A stretch of 64,000 nucleotides of DNA from Panorpa germanica (taxonomy: Eukaryota > Arthropoda > Insecta > Mecoptera > Panorpidae). The notes beneath the pieces are model-generated. The model searched no databases and was not told where the DNA came from. It saw only the letters and a program-made list of their open reading frames with translations. Location: positions 22,702,759 through 22,766,758 of the forward strand of contig OY783204.1 in assembly GCA_963678705.1 (NCBI GenBank), written 5' to 3'. Position 1 is the first letter of the stretch. Each line of letters starts with the position of its first letter. Shown one piece after another: positions 34,459-46,835 of this stretch. A program made the translations under genes and the position numbers.

Positions 34459-35429
34459 TATTACTGTATTTAATATGGTCTATATTTTTATATTTTTAAC
34501 TTCGGAAACTTTTCGCCAAATCTTACAGTCCCGAACTATCTAGTGGATTATAATGGGTTTGAAGAGAGCCCTAAATAATAACCAAGCAAAAAAGTAACAA
34601 AATATGATATTATAAGATTTCCCTTTTTTTGTATAAATAAAGTTAAATATATAAAAGTTTTAATTGTATTGCTTAAAAAAGATTCTTATGGAAGAACTTG
34701 TTTCTTAATATTTTTGGTCAGACAAATATGTCGTTAAAAAAAGACATGCGCGAATGCGAATATCGGCTTTTTAAATATGGCGCCAAATCTTGGCATATGT
34801 CATCAAAATTTTAACAGAATTTTTTTTTTGAAGTTTAATATTCCTTTACTGCAATTCAATTACTAAATGCTTTACATAGTAATGTAATATAAATCCTATC
34901 ATTTGTGTTCTCAGTAAAGATATCATTTAAAGTAGTTTAATGTAATTAAATATTTGGTAATTTACTTAGCTCTGTGTGTATAAAAAGTTGAAAGATTATT
35001 TTGGTTATTATATAATTGTTATTTTATATTGCAAGTTCAAGTAGTAACTAAAATAAAAATATTGTAAACCGAATCAGTTGCATTGTTATTTTGTAAATTA
35101 TTTTCACTTTTCGTTGCCAAATACATTTGCAATAAATTCGCTTAATCTATTGCGAATGCGAATATTCGTTACATCCCTAATGTAAGGGTTAAATTTGAAT
35201 TTAAATTTGTATTTTTAAACAGAAACTTCAAAGTCATTTCAACATTTAACTTAGGATTTATTTTTACTTATAACTTTTTTATTATAGAAGTCACAAGAAA
35301 AAGTTATTAAGAAAAGTTGTAGATAATATTATTATCTACAAAAATGATCTACAGAATATTTTCAAGATGGCGGCCTTCTACCCCGAAAATTCAAATTTAA
35401 ATCCAGATTTGACCTTTTTAAATAATGAG
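34459..35429. other. No gene or repeat recognised
   Basis: GCGAATGCGAATAT blocks at 34752 and 35154 are a short shared motif. Otherwise AT-rich. Confidence 0.35.
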
Positions 35430-35590
35430 AAAAGAAAATTGCTTTTCCAATGAGCACTTGAATTAGCTACTAGTAAGCTAGTAAGTGCGCAAAACAATAT
35501 CCTTATGAGAAGAAGAAAATTAACCTTGTGTTTAGATTGTTGCAAGCTAATAAGTGTAGAACTTTGATTACAAGGCAATTATCTACCGAA
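35430..35590 (-). mobile_element. MITE family E, rearranged copy
   Basis: GAATTAGCTACTAGTAAGCTAG and GCAAGCTAATAAGTGTAGAA, then CAAGGCAATTATCTACCG, are diverged arms of the family E palindrome (see 44597-44737). Confidence 0.45.
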
Positions 35591-36994
35591 GGAATTGTAG
35601 TATGAAAACTATTTTATTATTGAGATAAACAAACGTTAATTTCACTTAATATAAATTCATTAAATATAGAAACTGTATGCACAAATATAAAAAACATTGA
35701 AAAATCTCGCAACTTTATAAAACAGAAATGTAGATATCGCTGAATAGATTTCTCGAACATTATTTTACTGAATTGTTTTATGTTTTCTAGGTTACATATC
35801 ATTAAATTACAAAACAACAATAACTTAAAGAGAAATTAATATTTCGTGAAAGTTTCAAGTACTATTTGCACTGATAAGAAAATATTATCCATAATTCATC
35901 ATTGTCACATGGAAAAAATATTATGATTCAAAAAATTCTACAAATCCATAGAAAGGTATAAAACCTGTTCAAGTATTGTACTCGAGCAATGCATTAAACA
36001 TTTATAATGAGCTGTCAACAAATTCTAAAAGGACTTTTATCTTAAAACAGATTTTATCTTATCTCTGTCATAAGTGCGTGACAGTTGAGAATAGAACTAT
36101 ATCTTTCTCTTTCTATCTCAAGGTAATAATAGCACTTCATTTAATTTTACTAGAACATATTTCCTTCCTTGTTTGATGACAGGGGTTAAATAAATAATTA
36201 ATGATTTTAATTTAATAATTTATTTAGGAGATGAATGAAAATAAAAAAACTTATTAATTATTTATTTTTATAAGTTTAATGTGTCAATCATATTGAAGTA
36301 TTTTTAATAAGTAATGTGTTAGAAAGAGATAGAAAATGTAGTAGTGGTTTATAAAAAAAACAATAAAAAACTAAGTGAGTTATTAAATCTGTAAAACTAT
36401 GAATTAGTTAGTAAGGTTTACCTATAGTATGTTAAATTTAATAAAATAGTAATAATGTGGATTGGTAGTTATTATAAAAGTAGTTTTTATTTAATGAGGG
36501 TGTTAAATATACTATCATTTCCACGTATGCTTTTATAGAGTGTTTTAAATGAGGCAATACCTTTTAGTTGGTGAACCATTTTTGTTGTATGCGATTCAGA
36601 TAATTTATATTTAGTAGATGTGTAGTGTAGGGGTATACAATTTTTTGAAATGTAGTACATATTTCAACAGCGTACTTAAATTATAGAAAAATATTAATTT
36701 AGCAATAAATAAATAACAATTGTCGAACTCTGCATTCATTCGTAAAAATCTCCAATAATAAAAAGGTGAAAGAAGTTTTAATTAAAGTAATACTTTAGAT
36801 ATAGAACACCGATGTTATTTAAACAAAACTTATGTATTTAGGTCCTTAATCTTAGTCAAATTAACACACTATAAAATAACGTGAAATCTGCCTATGCTTT
36901 ACAAATAATTTGGATCCGAAGCGTATAAAATTCGAATACGATATAGGGTGACTTATGGATAACAAAAAAAATAGTATCCGTTTCGAAAGCATTT
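35591..36994. other. No gene or repeat recognised
   Basis: AT-rich; longest open frames 66-67 codons with no signature. Confidence 0.4.
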
Positions 36995-37165
36995 TGGATC
37001 AAAAAAGGAGGCTAAAGTTTCAGAAGCAAAAATGAATGCATTACCCCACCCTGTAAACATAATCTTTAAAATACAATATCTCTTTTCCTGATCATACCTA
37101 AATATATTTTCTAGCTGTGGCTTAGAGCGTGCTTCGAAAAATCGTACTCAAATATAAAATGTTTG
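36995..37165 (-). repeat. Dispersed repeat I, copy 1
   Basis: AAAGTTTCAGAAGCAAAAATG, GCATTACCCCACC and TGTGGCTTAGAGCGTGCTTC align with 55721-55873 at roughly four bases in five. On the minus strand both copies are open and share KPQ-EN-F-Y-QE and WGNAF, but differences are not concentrated in third positions, so coding is doubtful. Confidence 0.5.
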
Positions 37166-38151
37166 TAGGGTACTTTCAAGTGCGTCTTTATGCCATCAAA
37201 AAATATAATTGCAATACCGTGGGGGACACTAACGACGTGAGTTACATTATTGTTGCCGGTGCGGTATATGAATTGTAAAATTAATTGAGAAATTTGTGAG
37301 TGGTGCATATATAAGCCACTACCACCATAAAAACTACTAAATTAGCACGAAGTCATCAGTGATACAGTTCAGAATTGCAAATATACCGACATTAAATAAA
37401 TAAATAAAGAAGCATAGTAAAACCAATGAATACCTATAAAGGTTAATTCTGTTTTACATTAAATCTAACTAGGTTTTTATTAAGAAAAAAATTACATAAA
37501 TTTAGAATAATGATAAGAGAAGAATTGTACTCAATTATTTTTTTAATGCTTTAACTTCTTAATATAAATCTGTAGTGATTCTGTTCTTTGTCTTAATTAG
37601 GATAATAAAAACCTTCCCCATATGTTAATTATTCAAACTTCTAATCATTATTTATGCAAGGAAATAATTATTATCTTAACACCCTCCATAGCCGGTAAAG
37701 AAGAAAATAATAATATCAATAATGTGTCCTAGTTAATGACTCTATACGGATACGTGTACTTATATCCTTTTCTGTTAATTTTTAATTTTTGGAGTATGTG
37801 GTTTTAAATATATTATTTATATTAATAAATATTCAATTATGTTGGAAATAATTTCAACCAGAACGAAGATATTTAAAAATAAACAATTTTTGTAGTATGT
37901 TTTTTAAATATTCTTTGTTTTGTGTCAAATTTGCTTATAAAAGATAGTATTAACAGTACATACATGGAACTTTGGTAATGATATTTAAAGAGCATAATCT
38001 AAGCGCATGTGGGAGATATACCTACACAACTAACACAAAAATTAAAACCATTTCTTTTTTATCTAAAAATAATATTTGGTAAAAGAAATATTATTTTTTT
38101 AAGTTTATCTAGTCTACTGTTCTATCTACGAATTTGTGCAATCAAATAATT
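37166..38151. other. No gene or repeat recognised
   Basis: AT-rich; nothing supported. Confidence 0.35.
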
Positions 38152-38281
38152 TGTTCACAGTCGTTCATATCAATTGTTTCAGTTATGGGCAACAATTAGC
38201 GACACCACTTCACTTGCCAGAATACAAACGTTGAAGCGGAAACTTCACAAGGCGAGCCATTTCATCAAATTGTTTACTAGG
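38152..38281 (+). mobile_element. MITE family A, right-end fragment
   Basis: TGTTCACAGTCGTTCATATC at the left edge and ATCAAATTGTTTACTAGG at the right match the right half of family A; the left half is missing. Confidence 0.65.
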
Positions 38282-38398
38282 TAAGTCTCTAAAGTACATT
38301 TCCTTAATTTTTTAATAAAAGATTTGAATTGTTCTACAAGACAATACCCCATTTATATTCTTATAAGCTATTTTTGTGTTTACATCACTTAAACTTAT

Positions 38399-38455
38399 TA
38401 GGCAGTGGTGTAGTTTACATATATGAGGTTACGATATGGTATGCTGGTAGAAAAT
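38399..38455 (+). mobile_element. SINE1 body fragment
   Basis: TTAGGCAGTGGTGTAGTTTAC and ATATATGAGG match the body of SINE1 (14850-14910, opposite strand). Confidence 0.5.
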
Positions 38456-39167
38456 AAACCACGTCAAATAAATTAAATAAATAAATAAGAAAAATTAAGT
38501 GAATAGATTAAAATAGAAAATAAAATAAGAATATTAATAAAACATATAAATAACAAGATATTAAATTAGTTGGTTCTAGGAAATAACACAAATAAAATGA
38601 TTCTATTTGTCAAATAATTAATTTAAAGGACGCTTCAATATTAACACGTACCATGATTCAGACTAATATGTCTGTCCTTGTTATGAAAGCTTTTCTTTGA
38701 CGCATGGTCTAATACGTATTATATACTCTACATTTGTTGTCAATGACTAATCATGAATGTAATGTACATAAATACCTGCAACACTTTAGATTTTCCGGTT
38801 TAACTGAATTGACCTTGACTTTGCATACCAGTTTTAATGAATAATAATTTCGTGTATGTATTTCATGAAGTGATGAAACTAGTATTAAAGTGAAATGATA
38901 TGACTCAGACACATTTCACGAGAATTAAATAATATTATCATCACTAAAATTCTTTTATGTGTTTCTTAACAAATATATTCTATTTTCTTAATTCGTTTCG
39001 TCTTTCACAAGAGCGGCCATTTTAAATCAATAGGAAAACGAAATATTTTTACAAAAAGTGGTGATATTTTTATTTTAAACTAAAGTAGAAACTCTGAGGT
39101 TAGTCATGACATACAAAATCTGCCAAATATCATCGAAATATTGCATTTATGTAATGATTTAATATGA
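38456..39167. other. No gene or repeat recognised
   Basis: AT-rich, A/AAT-rich runs at 38460-38530. Nothing supported. Confidence 0.35.
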
Positions 39168-39509
39168 ACGCTCTTGTTGAGACATCCATAATATGATCGC
39201 TCTTGTTGAAACATCCATAAAATAATCGTTTTATTTGAAATATCCATAAAATGATCGCTCTCTTGTTGAAACACCCATACAATTACCGCTCTTGTTGAAA
39301 CATCCAATAAATGGCCACTCTTGTTAAATCATCCATAAAATAACAACTCTTAGTGACACATTCATTAAATGACCGCTCTCTTTGAAACATCCATAAAATT
39401 ACCGCTCTTGTTGAAACTTTCACAAAATAATCGCTCTTGCTGAATCATTCATACAATTACCGCTCTTTTTGAAACATCCATAAAATTACCGCTCTTGATG
39501 AAAGATCCT
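39168..39509. repeat. 29-bp minisatellite, about 11.8 copies
   Basis: Unit CGCTCTTGTTGAAACATCC plus ATAAAATTAC, 29 bp, repeats head to tail with point changes and a few 1-2 bp indels. Because 29 is not a multiple of three the frame changes from unit to unit. The minus-strand 67-codon frame across it is therefore not evidence of a protein. Units are directly adjacent with no spacers, so this is not a CRISPR array. Confidence 0.9.
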
Positions 39510-40249
39510 ATATATTGAGAGTACTCTATCATTTTGAACAAAGAATTATTTTTCATTTTGTCGTCGATTATGTAAACTTGATAAAGTTGGTTAATAAGTC
39601 GTAATATTATAGAAGATAATAACAATTAGAATAGTCATTTTTTAGCTTTTTAAATAAAGAATAAATCTGCGTGTGATGACACATCTAATAATTTACCATC
39701 TCATATGTGGTCCATACATTAGAAGAAAAGTACAAGATGAGAAACATTCAATTTAAACAAACAAGAAAAGCTTAATGAATTATTAATTATAATTACTTTA
39801 TTATTGCTAAATAATTAATAATAATTTATTACTAAGGTAGTACCTACAATGTTTAGTACCTTTGCATAAACAATTATTTTAAATCATGATAATATTGAAA
39901 ATAGAAAAATGTTGATACCATCTTTCCTATGAATGCAAATACTATAAAATTAACTCAGAAAATTTCCTTTGTTCTTTTATGGATAAAAAATCTTATTAAA
40001 GTAAAATTATAAATGCATAAGATTAAAACTACAGTGATTGACAGACAAACAGACATCTGTATGATAAAGAAGTAATTAATAATATAATTATATAATTATA
40101 TATATTAATATATTTGCATGCGAAAATATAAATGCAAAACGTATTTCATCTAAATTGCACAATTTGTAAGAAAATTGTAAAATTTCCTTAACAATTTCTG
40201 CATAAAAAAAGAGAATCCCGGAAAAATTAATAACAGAGGGAAGCAACGA
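39510..40249. other. No gene or repeat recognised
   Basis: AT-rich; TATAATTATATAATTATATA run at 40084-40105. Confidence 0.35.
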
Positions 40250-40745
40250 TATTAGAATGATAGAGAAGTTCAGGCTAGGGAACGGAGAGAAAAAAAGCTG
40301 AAACGAAGGGGGTTTATAGTGAAGGTGGAAGGAGGAGAAGAAACTGAAACTTATTAAAAGTAGATAGAGAGTGGAAGAACTGTATCTAGGAAAGAAGATG
40401 ATTAGTTGCGACTGGAATAAAGAGGAAGCTAATAGAAAGGGAGGAAGAGGAGGACGAGGAAGTAAGACAATAGAAGAAAGCGAAAGAAGAAAGAATAAGT
40501 AAATAGAGACAATTGAGGAAAAAGTAAACGGTATAGTATAATGGAAAGAGAAGTTAAATAAGAAGAGAGTGCCCAGAAGAAGAGAACAGAGAAAAGAAGT
40601 TAGCATGAAACGAAATGCAAATGGAATGAAAGAGAGATGAAAAAATTGCTAATAGAAGGCAGAAAAGGACGAAGGTGGATAACAGAACGAGAAATGGAAG
40701 AAGACAGGAGGAGATAGAAATAAAAAGAAGAGGAAGAAACATAAG
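40250..40745 (+). mobile_element. Purine-rich LINE remnant, endonuclease part
   Basis: The plus strand is almost all purines for about 500 bp. One frame near 40371-40500 reads MISCDWNKEEANRKGGRGGR and continues with SKTIEESERRKNK. The first part resembles the GDFNARTG motif of the apurinic endonuclease domain of LINE ORF2 (DWN at 40410-40418 in place of DFN). The same purine bias and likely the same family are seen at 42430-42790 (minus) and 52030-52520 (plus). Many stops. The 172-codon frame on the opposite strand is a low-complexity shadow. Confidence 0.5.
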
Positions 40746-40844
40746 AAGAAAAGAGAAAGCTTACGAATTTAGTATAGCTTTACTCGTAAGTGTAACATAT
40801 ATTTGTTAAATTTAATTTATGAATGTAAATGGGGAAATATAAAT

Positions 40845-40960
40845 GTAGTTTCAAGCTTGCTATAAACTAATTCTAAGGTTCAATTTCTCTTCGCTCACAT
40901 AGAAATTATAACGCAATGTGCAAGATTCAACTTAATAGCATACTACAATCTAATTCATGC
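40845..40960 (+). mobile_element. MITE family E, decayed copy
   Basis: CAAGCTTGCTATAAACTAAT, TAAGGTTCAATTTCTCTTC and GTGCAAGATTCAACTTAATAG follow the layout of 44620-44730. Confidence 0.4.
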
Positions 40961-42429
40961 GTTACATTTCTACTTGTGATTACGCAATCTATTTTAACAG
41001 TAGTGCGTTATGTTCTATATATTTCCATCATCATGAATAATATATTCAAATTAGCTAAAATTATGTTTTAATACAAAAACTTAAATGGTTATAGTTACAT
41101 AACAAATATTTGATTGTATTTGTGTGCTCTTTATAATGTTACTTTTATTTTTTCTTAACATTTCTTTCTCAACTTTTTTTTATTTAGTCATATTGAATTA
41201 AATACTTTTACTTGTTCGTCAACAAATAAAACTTAATAAAAAAAAAAAAACAAACAAACTAAAAATTACATAATATTTTTTTTATAAACATTTTATTATT
41301 AGAAAGTTTCCTATAACTTTTAAAACAAAAATGATTCGTGTGAGAACTTAAACAAGATTAAAAATTCACTTTCGAAGTATTTTTATAGAAACAGAAAGAA
41401 ATCAATAACCACCAAAGTAAACTTAAAAAGTTTTAGTTTATAAATCGTGTAAGGGTTGTAAGAGGGAGTGGTGGGGGGTGGTAATAAGGAGAAGGGTAAG
41501 GATGAGGGATTATTGCAGTATATTTATAAAGTTTTTGTTTATTACTTATAGAATCTATACAATCAATATAACGTAAAAGTGTTTTGAAGTTACTATTTTG
41601 CTGTAATTAACTTATTGTTTGAAAGTAGTTCATGTAAATAAAACAAATGTAGTAACACTGTACTTCAGAGTGTTTAGGCATTGACATTAAGATCTTGTGC
41701 CTAAAGGTATATTAAAATTTACAAACATATTCTTACGCCTATAGTAATAATTCGTATTATTTATTAAATGCAAATTATTCGGGGCCATCTATATATTACG
41801 TCACACAAGTTCTTATGCAAGCATGGTATCTCCTTGATACAAGATTGCAAGCGTGCTGCAATGCTACAATGTTAACTGAAGTTACATTTCTAGCTAAGGA
41901 TTATTAAAAAATATGAATAATTATAAAATTATCAGAAATATAATCCATAAATTTACTATATTTTTTCTTGAATATTCCTTTTCTTTGGTTTTACATATCC
42001 GGACTACCCTTCGCCTTAATTGATCCGGATAAGAGAGTTCCTACTGTATTTGAAAATTTTTGTAGGGTCTTATAAGGAACATAAGATAACGCACATTTAT
42101 AAGGAATTGAAGACAATTCGATAGCCATCCATTTAAATTCAAATATTTACTATCCAAGAAAATTGTATTGTGTAATATATCGTCATAATCTTCCAGTTCA
42201 TTAGTCAGATTAATCAACAATTATATTATTTATTTTAATGTGTTAGCCATTTGGCACTACATTCTTGTGTCTTAACTCATTTATTTACATATCATTGTGC
42301 TTAATTCCTTTTATAATTTTGATCCTTATTAAATCTAGACATTCTTAGTCCTTTCAAACGAAAAAAAAAAATATATATATAAATTAATCCTTATAAAAAT
42401 AAAAACAAAACTGCTACTGCTAGTGGTTT
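40961..42429. other. No gene recognised
   Basis: G-rich patch at 41461-41508 (GAGTGGTGGGGGGTGGTAAT). GGGGCCATCTATATATTACG at 41780-41800 resembles ends of common insect DNA repeats but has no partner here. Confidence 0.35.
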
Positions 42430-42790
42430 GCTCTTCCTGCTCCTGTTTCTACTCTGCCATTCCTTCTCTTTCCTCGTTCCTTTTCTCTATCTCCTCCATC
42501 CACCTTTTCCCTTCACAGCCCAATATTCTTTTCGCTTATTACGATTTTCTCACATGAATAATTAATGTGCTCCAATGTTTCTATACCCCGCAACCTTTCT
42601 CGCTATTTGCCCAGTATCCTTTCTCCTCGCTTCAAATCTAAATCTGGCAATCCTTCTCATGTTTTTTGTGTCTTTTTCTCTTAAGTATTGTGGTATCTCT
42701 CTCCCAAATCCTTTTATATCTTTTGTTGTAATTGCTCTTCTCAATTTTTTCCATTCTTCCCTGTGCTTGTTGTTATATTTAATTTAATTT
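42430..42790 (-). mobile_element. Purine-rich LINE remnant, ORF2 carboxy end
   Basis: Minus-strand frame 42562-42744 reads IKGFGREIPQYLREKDTKNM, then RRIARFRFEARRKD. After a shift it gives ETLEHINYSCEKI. The same order (IRQIETRNIRIITGFR..., then ETLEHIKYSCEKR) appears at 52250-52430. The H...C part is a zinc-knuckle-like LINE tail. The plus strand is pyrimidine-rich throughout. Dead copy. Confidence 0.65.
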
Positions 42791-42845
42791 AATTAACGTC
42801 AGTGATGCTGAGTCCGCTAATACGCCTGCTTCATAAGTTTTATAA

Positions 42846-42922
42846 TTATCATGTTAATTTTGATAACAAAAAATCCCAGAAAATATAACACTAGTTTTTA
42901 GATGGTACCCGAAGACACATCA
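42846..42922 (-). mobile_element. SINE1 fragment with degenerate B box
   Basis: TTTTGATAACAAAAAATCCC, AGAAAATATAACACTAG and GGTACCCGAAGACACATC match SINE1 at 14935-14995. The B box is GGTACCATC rather than GGTTTGATC. Confidence 0.55.
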
Positions 42923-43569
42923 AACAAATTTAAATTCTCTGAGTCATCTACTACATTAATTGTTAATATTTTCCTTATAAAATAAACAATTGGCAATCAA
43001 TTTATTTGCTATAAATGATATAATAATATCAATATTATATAAACAGATAAACAGAATGACTGACTTACTGCGAATGCATTTAGTTATTTTTAATTATTTA
43101 CAGAGATTAACAGTTTTTGTTGTGCCATAGGTCAGTTAAATATTCAACGGATGACATACTTGCGTTGTGAGATGGTACACGCTCTCGTTTGGTCCACGTT
43201 GCGTTCGCATCCGCGTTAGCGTCAGCGTCTTACTGCATCTCTACTGTAGCACTACTCTTAAAGCTATCGCGGATAAATATGCAAATTGTTTGTTTGTTAT
43301 AAATTTTGTAATGAAAGATTACAACATACGTAGATAATACTCGTATGTTATTCGTATTTTGTTGTATGGCCCAGAATTTTTTTTGCTTATAGCTAATTTG
43401 TTTGTGGTACATTTTAGACTAGATGAAAATGCCGACGGTTAGTGGAGGTTGCCAAAGATGTTGGCTTCTTAACACTTTTTAAAGATGCTTTTTCATAAAA
43501 CTGTTCTAAGTGATGTATTTAGGCTTAGGTTTGGGTCCAGTGGTGAATAAATTTTAGGCTTAAGGACTA
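42923..43569. other. No gene recognised
   Basis: GC-richer patch at 43170-43240 with GCGTTCGCATCCGCGTTAGC, hexamer-like repeats also seen at 24570-24595. Otherwise AT-rich. Confidence 0.35.
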
Positions 43570-43865
43570 CCCAGTAAACATTTGGTGAAATAGAATGACT
43601 AGGTGAAGTTCTAGTCACTCGTACATTTCAATTCTAATGTTTTACAAGTTGGAGCAACACACAGAAAATCAATTTTAGTTCAAATTGATTCCCTACCTGT
43701 CATAGGAATCGCTTTTATTCAACAGTGAGCAGTCATTGCTCCGTTTGTTGCTCATAAAGAGACATTCCCTATAAACGACTGAATAGAAAACAAACACGTT
43801 CATGACAAAATACTCTTGAAAAGTAATTGAAATGAAATAGAATTTACTCCAAAATGTTTACTGGG
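43570..43865 (-). mobile_element. MITE family B, full copy
   Basis: Ends CCCAGTAAACATTTGGTG and CCAAAATGTTTACTGGG, the same termini as family A. Flanked by TA on each side. The 296-bp interior differs from A in sequence but keeps a related order (TTTTGTCATGAACGTGTTTG, then TATTCAGTCGTTTATAGG on the minus strand). 56525-56690 is a second copy. Confidence 0.85.
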
Positions 43866-44274
43866 TAGGTGCGTCAAAATGTGAGGAGCGACAAAATTTA
43901 TATTTAAAATGGGCGCTGGCAGAATTAGTTTCAGAAAGGTGCTCAGTGTTAATAGGAAAAGGGTAGAGAAGGCCACTCAATTCATGGACAAGATGTTGAA
44001 CCATTTTGGACAACAACCTAGACGGTTTAAGTTTTTATTCAAACAGTGACTTTAATAATAAAACTATTATTTCTTAATCTTTTTCTGTTGCAAGTTGCAC
44101 CCCTATGTAAATGACTTCCTCAGATTTTGTATCCCCCAATGATTTATTCCCCAATGATAAAGAGGATTTAGTAATATAGTACGCACCTAGAACAATGTGA
44201 TTTGTTAGAACACTGGTTTTAGTGACCAAACTTTTGTAATTTTCAAAATAATGGAAAATCTGATGAAGTAACAC

Positions 44275-44520
44275 TTGTCAAACCATTGCTTTGCTAGAAC
44301 GCAATTTTTCCCCATTAAAAAGCAATCCCTTATCAACCCACGAAATTAAGATAATTTCATTGTTTTGACAATTACAATAGTAACGCTACTAAAATTACTG
44401 CAACTTGTAAACTAATGGTCCGATTATCATGAAATTTTGACACATATCGTTTGAAGGTTGTCTCTTTCTAAGAATCACATGGATTTATCAATAGTTGCGC
44501 CACTTATATGTCTTCCTTCG
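44275..44520 (+). mobile_element. Dispersed repeat family F, copy 3
   Basis: CATTGTTTTGACAATTACAA, AATTACTGCAACTTGTAAAC and CACATGGATTTATCAATAG align with 2820-2960. The first 70 bp (CACTTGTCAAACCATTGCTT) match the 2700 copy only as reverse complement. Confidence 0.6.
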
Positions 44521-44596
44521 CTCTTATTGAGTGATGTGGTATTCCGCTAGAATTGATTATTAGTAAATTAATGTTAATGTTTAGGAATACATGTCC

Positions 44597-44737
44597 CATG
44601 TAGAAAATTGTCTTACAATACAAGGTTCACACTTGCTAGCTTATTATAATCTAATATCAAGGTTCATTTTTTACTTCTCATATAGAAGTTGTCTTGCTGT
44701 GCAAGCTTCACACTTCAACGATCATTTTCTGCCTGGT
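44597..44737. mobile_element. MITE family E, most complete copy
   Basis: Starts CATGTAGAAAATTGTCTTAC and ends ATCATTTTCTGCCTGG. GGTTCACACTTGCTAGC and later AAGCTTCACACTTCAACG are the repeated inner parts, and AAGGTTCATTTTTTACTTC is an internal inverted copy of the end. Palindromic, non-coding. Fragments elsewhere: 16720, 35430, 40845, 53297, 59718, 60084. Confidence 0.6.
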
Positions 44738-44767
44738 AGTTAGTTATGAATAAATTGTGAAACCTCA

Positions 44768-44800
44768 AGTAAGCTTTCTGTGGACTACACCGTTGCCTTC
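44768..44800 (-). mobile_element. SINE1 short fragment
   Basis: TGTGGACTACACCGTTGCC resembles the SINE1 body (GTGAACTACACCACTGCC). Too short for certainty. Confidence 0.3.
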
Positions 44801-45159
44801 TGGTTTACAAATTCGAGGTATGTAAATTTCAATTTGGGTAGCTATATTTACTAATTGATCGCATTAACAAAATTCCGCTATTTCAACAATAATGAGATGA
44901 TATAAACAATATATTGTTGTTTAAAATATTAACACTTGTAAAAATACTTCTATTATTGAATTACTATAAGAAACACTCTCAATTTCACACACACAAACAT
45001 AATATTTCTAAACAAAACAAATAAATATATAGAGCAAATATTACTCCAATGCTATACATATTCAAACATCTACGTATTTACAAAATACATGCAAATAAAA
45101 ACATAATATATGTATATACATAATATAATATAATATGTACACACAGTATAGCCGCGGAA
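44801..45159. other. No gene recognised
   Basis: AT-rich, ending in ATATGTATATACATAATATA runs (45108-45135). Confidence 0.35.
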
Positions 45160-45330
45160 CTTCTCTCAATTGCTCAGCTTTCACTAACCTAAACAGTGGA
45201 GTGGGGACTAAAGCGTAGGTGGGGATAGATTACTCAAAATATGCCCCCCTTTATGAAACATGAATTGCCGAGGTGGGGGGGAGGGGGCGATAGGCCAAGA
45301 ACACTTTCACAATATAGCGCGCGGGCCAGC
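45160..45330. other. GC-richer patch with G-run
   Basis: Contains CCGAGGTGGGGGGGAGGGGG (45268-45287) and ATAGCGCGCGGGCCAGCCGC. The 63-codon frame over it is not supported. It could be part of a host promoter or an unrecognised repeat. Confidence 0.25.
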
Positions 45331-46739
45331 CGCGAACACTAGAATATTGTATAATACCTTAAACACATACATATACAAATCATTCTGTATACATACATAT
45401 TGTGTAAATTTATTCATGTGTGTGTGTTTGTATATATACAGGATTGCGTGAAGTTAATGTGTTACCAAAGTTCGGTTAAATATAGATTCTTAATTGTTAA
45501 AGAATCGGAGAATGTTCTTTTTGTTTTTTTAATTAAATTTATGAGTGGATATGATTGTTTGTTAGAGTCACTTCATTCCTAATTGAAACTACCAAAGTTG
45601 TTTTGAATTCGAACACTTCTTTTATAGAAATTTAATTAACATTAGTTTTTCTCCACACCGTTGCCATCCATTTCCTCTTCTCTGTATCTATCAATTAGCT
45701 GCTCTGTCTTCTAGTTAACTTGACAACATATGCTGCAGACTGTTCTAGATTAATCCTGGGATCGACAAAACTAAATCTTAGTGCCCTAGCTCAATTTACT
45801 CATGATAGGCCCCCAAAAATGTGGTCATCATGACTAGATACAATTGATTTTGAGTGTGTATTAAGAAAGAAAGTAATTACAGTAAAAACAGGTAGGCTAG
45901 AAGGTTTGATTGGGTAATTCTGGTAGGCCCCCTATTAAATAGCGCCTCCTGCCTCTACTTTAGAAAATTAGGGAAGAAAGGAGCAAATTCAACAAATATA
46001 TTTAAAAAAATCGATAATAGAAGGGTGTCTCAAATTTTGCGTTTAATAATTTAGTTTTTTTAGCAAGTCAAAACATTTAAAATAAATTTGCAAAATGTTG
46101 TGCACTCATTGAGCGAATGGCTAGTGTTTCAAATTTCTGTAATATATGGTCATCATGGGGGACAAAAGTGACATAGGGGAGTGAAGAGGGGGTTTGTAGC
46201 CAAAAGTTTCGTGGCGTTACTTCTAATCAAAAATTCGACACAACAAAAACAACATCAAAAAATAAATAGGGCTAAGAAAATATTGTTTTAATAATTTTGG
46301 GAAAGGGGGTCCATAATATATGACAATAGCGGCGGGGGAAGGGTAAGAAATTATGAATTGTCTCCATTGAATAATTGTTTGGAACAATATGTTAGTAATA
46401 TGTTGAAAGGCAGAACACAGATGGCCCCCAAATCCCAAAATACATAAGCTGTGTCTCCACTAAAAATGCGAAAGACAAAACTCCTTATTCTTTTGTTGTA
46501 CCATTGGAGACACTGCTTAATCCATCACACATGTTCTAAAATACCAAGGTCTAATTTTTTAACATGTAAACTTTATGATAATTAAGATTAATGTAGTCTG
46601 AATGAAAAAACTAAATTTGCATAAACAGGAACAGAACTTATTATGTCGTTTAGAAAAAAAAACATCTCTTCAACTAAATGACAAATTTCTTATAATTATT
46701 TATTACATAATAGAGCAATTACAATGACATAACATCTGC
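45331..46739. other. No gene or repeat recognised
   Basis: GT microsatellite at 45416-45428. Paired GGTCATCAT blocks at 45822 and 46148 with GGCCCCC nearby may be old element ends; not resolved. Confidence 0.3.
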
Positions 46740-46835
46740 CTGCATCGTTCCCCCGCACACCGACTTCCCGCTCTAGCTGATCCAACTTCTCGCTCTCCCC
46801 CCTCCGCGATGTAAATCTACTCTACCCACTACACT
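46740..46835. other. C-rich patch
   Basis: TTCCCCCGCACACCGACTTC and CTCTCCCCCCTCCGCGATG. The reverse complement resembles 52920-52975 (CGGAGCGACAAGAAGGGGG...), so the two may be fragments of one repeat. Low confidence. Confidence 0.25.

Noticed and set aside
39168..39509. CRISPR-like array
   Set aside because: Repeats are directly adjacent without spacers, units are diverged, and the DNA is eukaryotic. It is a minisatellite.
40088..40606. 172-codon minus-strand ORF, the longest in the window
   Set aside because: It is the complement of a purine-rich LINE remnant. Ser/Phe/Leu/Pro low complexity is what a pyrimidine-rich strand gives.
45268..45287. G-quadruplex
   Set aside because: Only two long G runs are clearly separated; the four-tract rule is met only with very short tracts.
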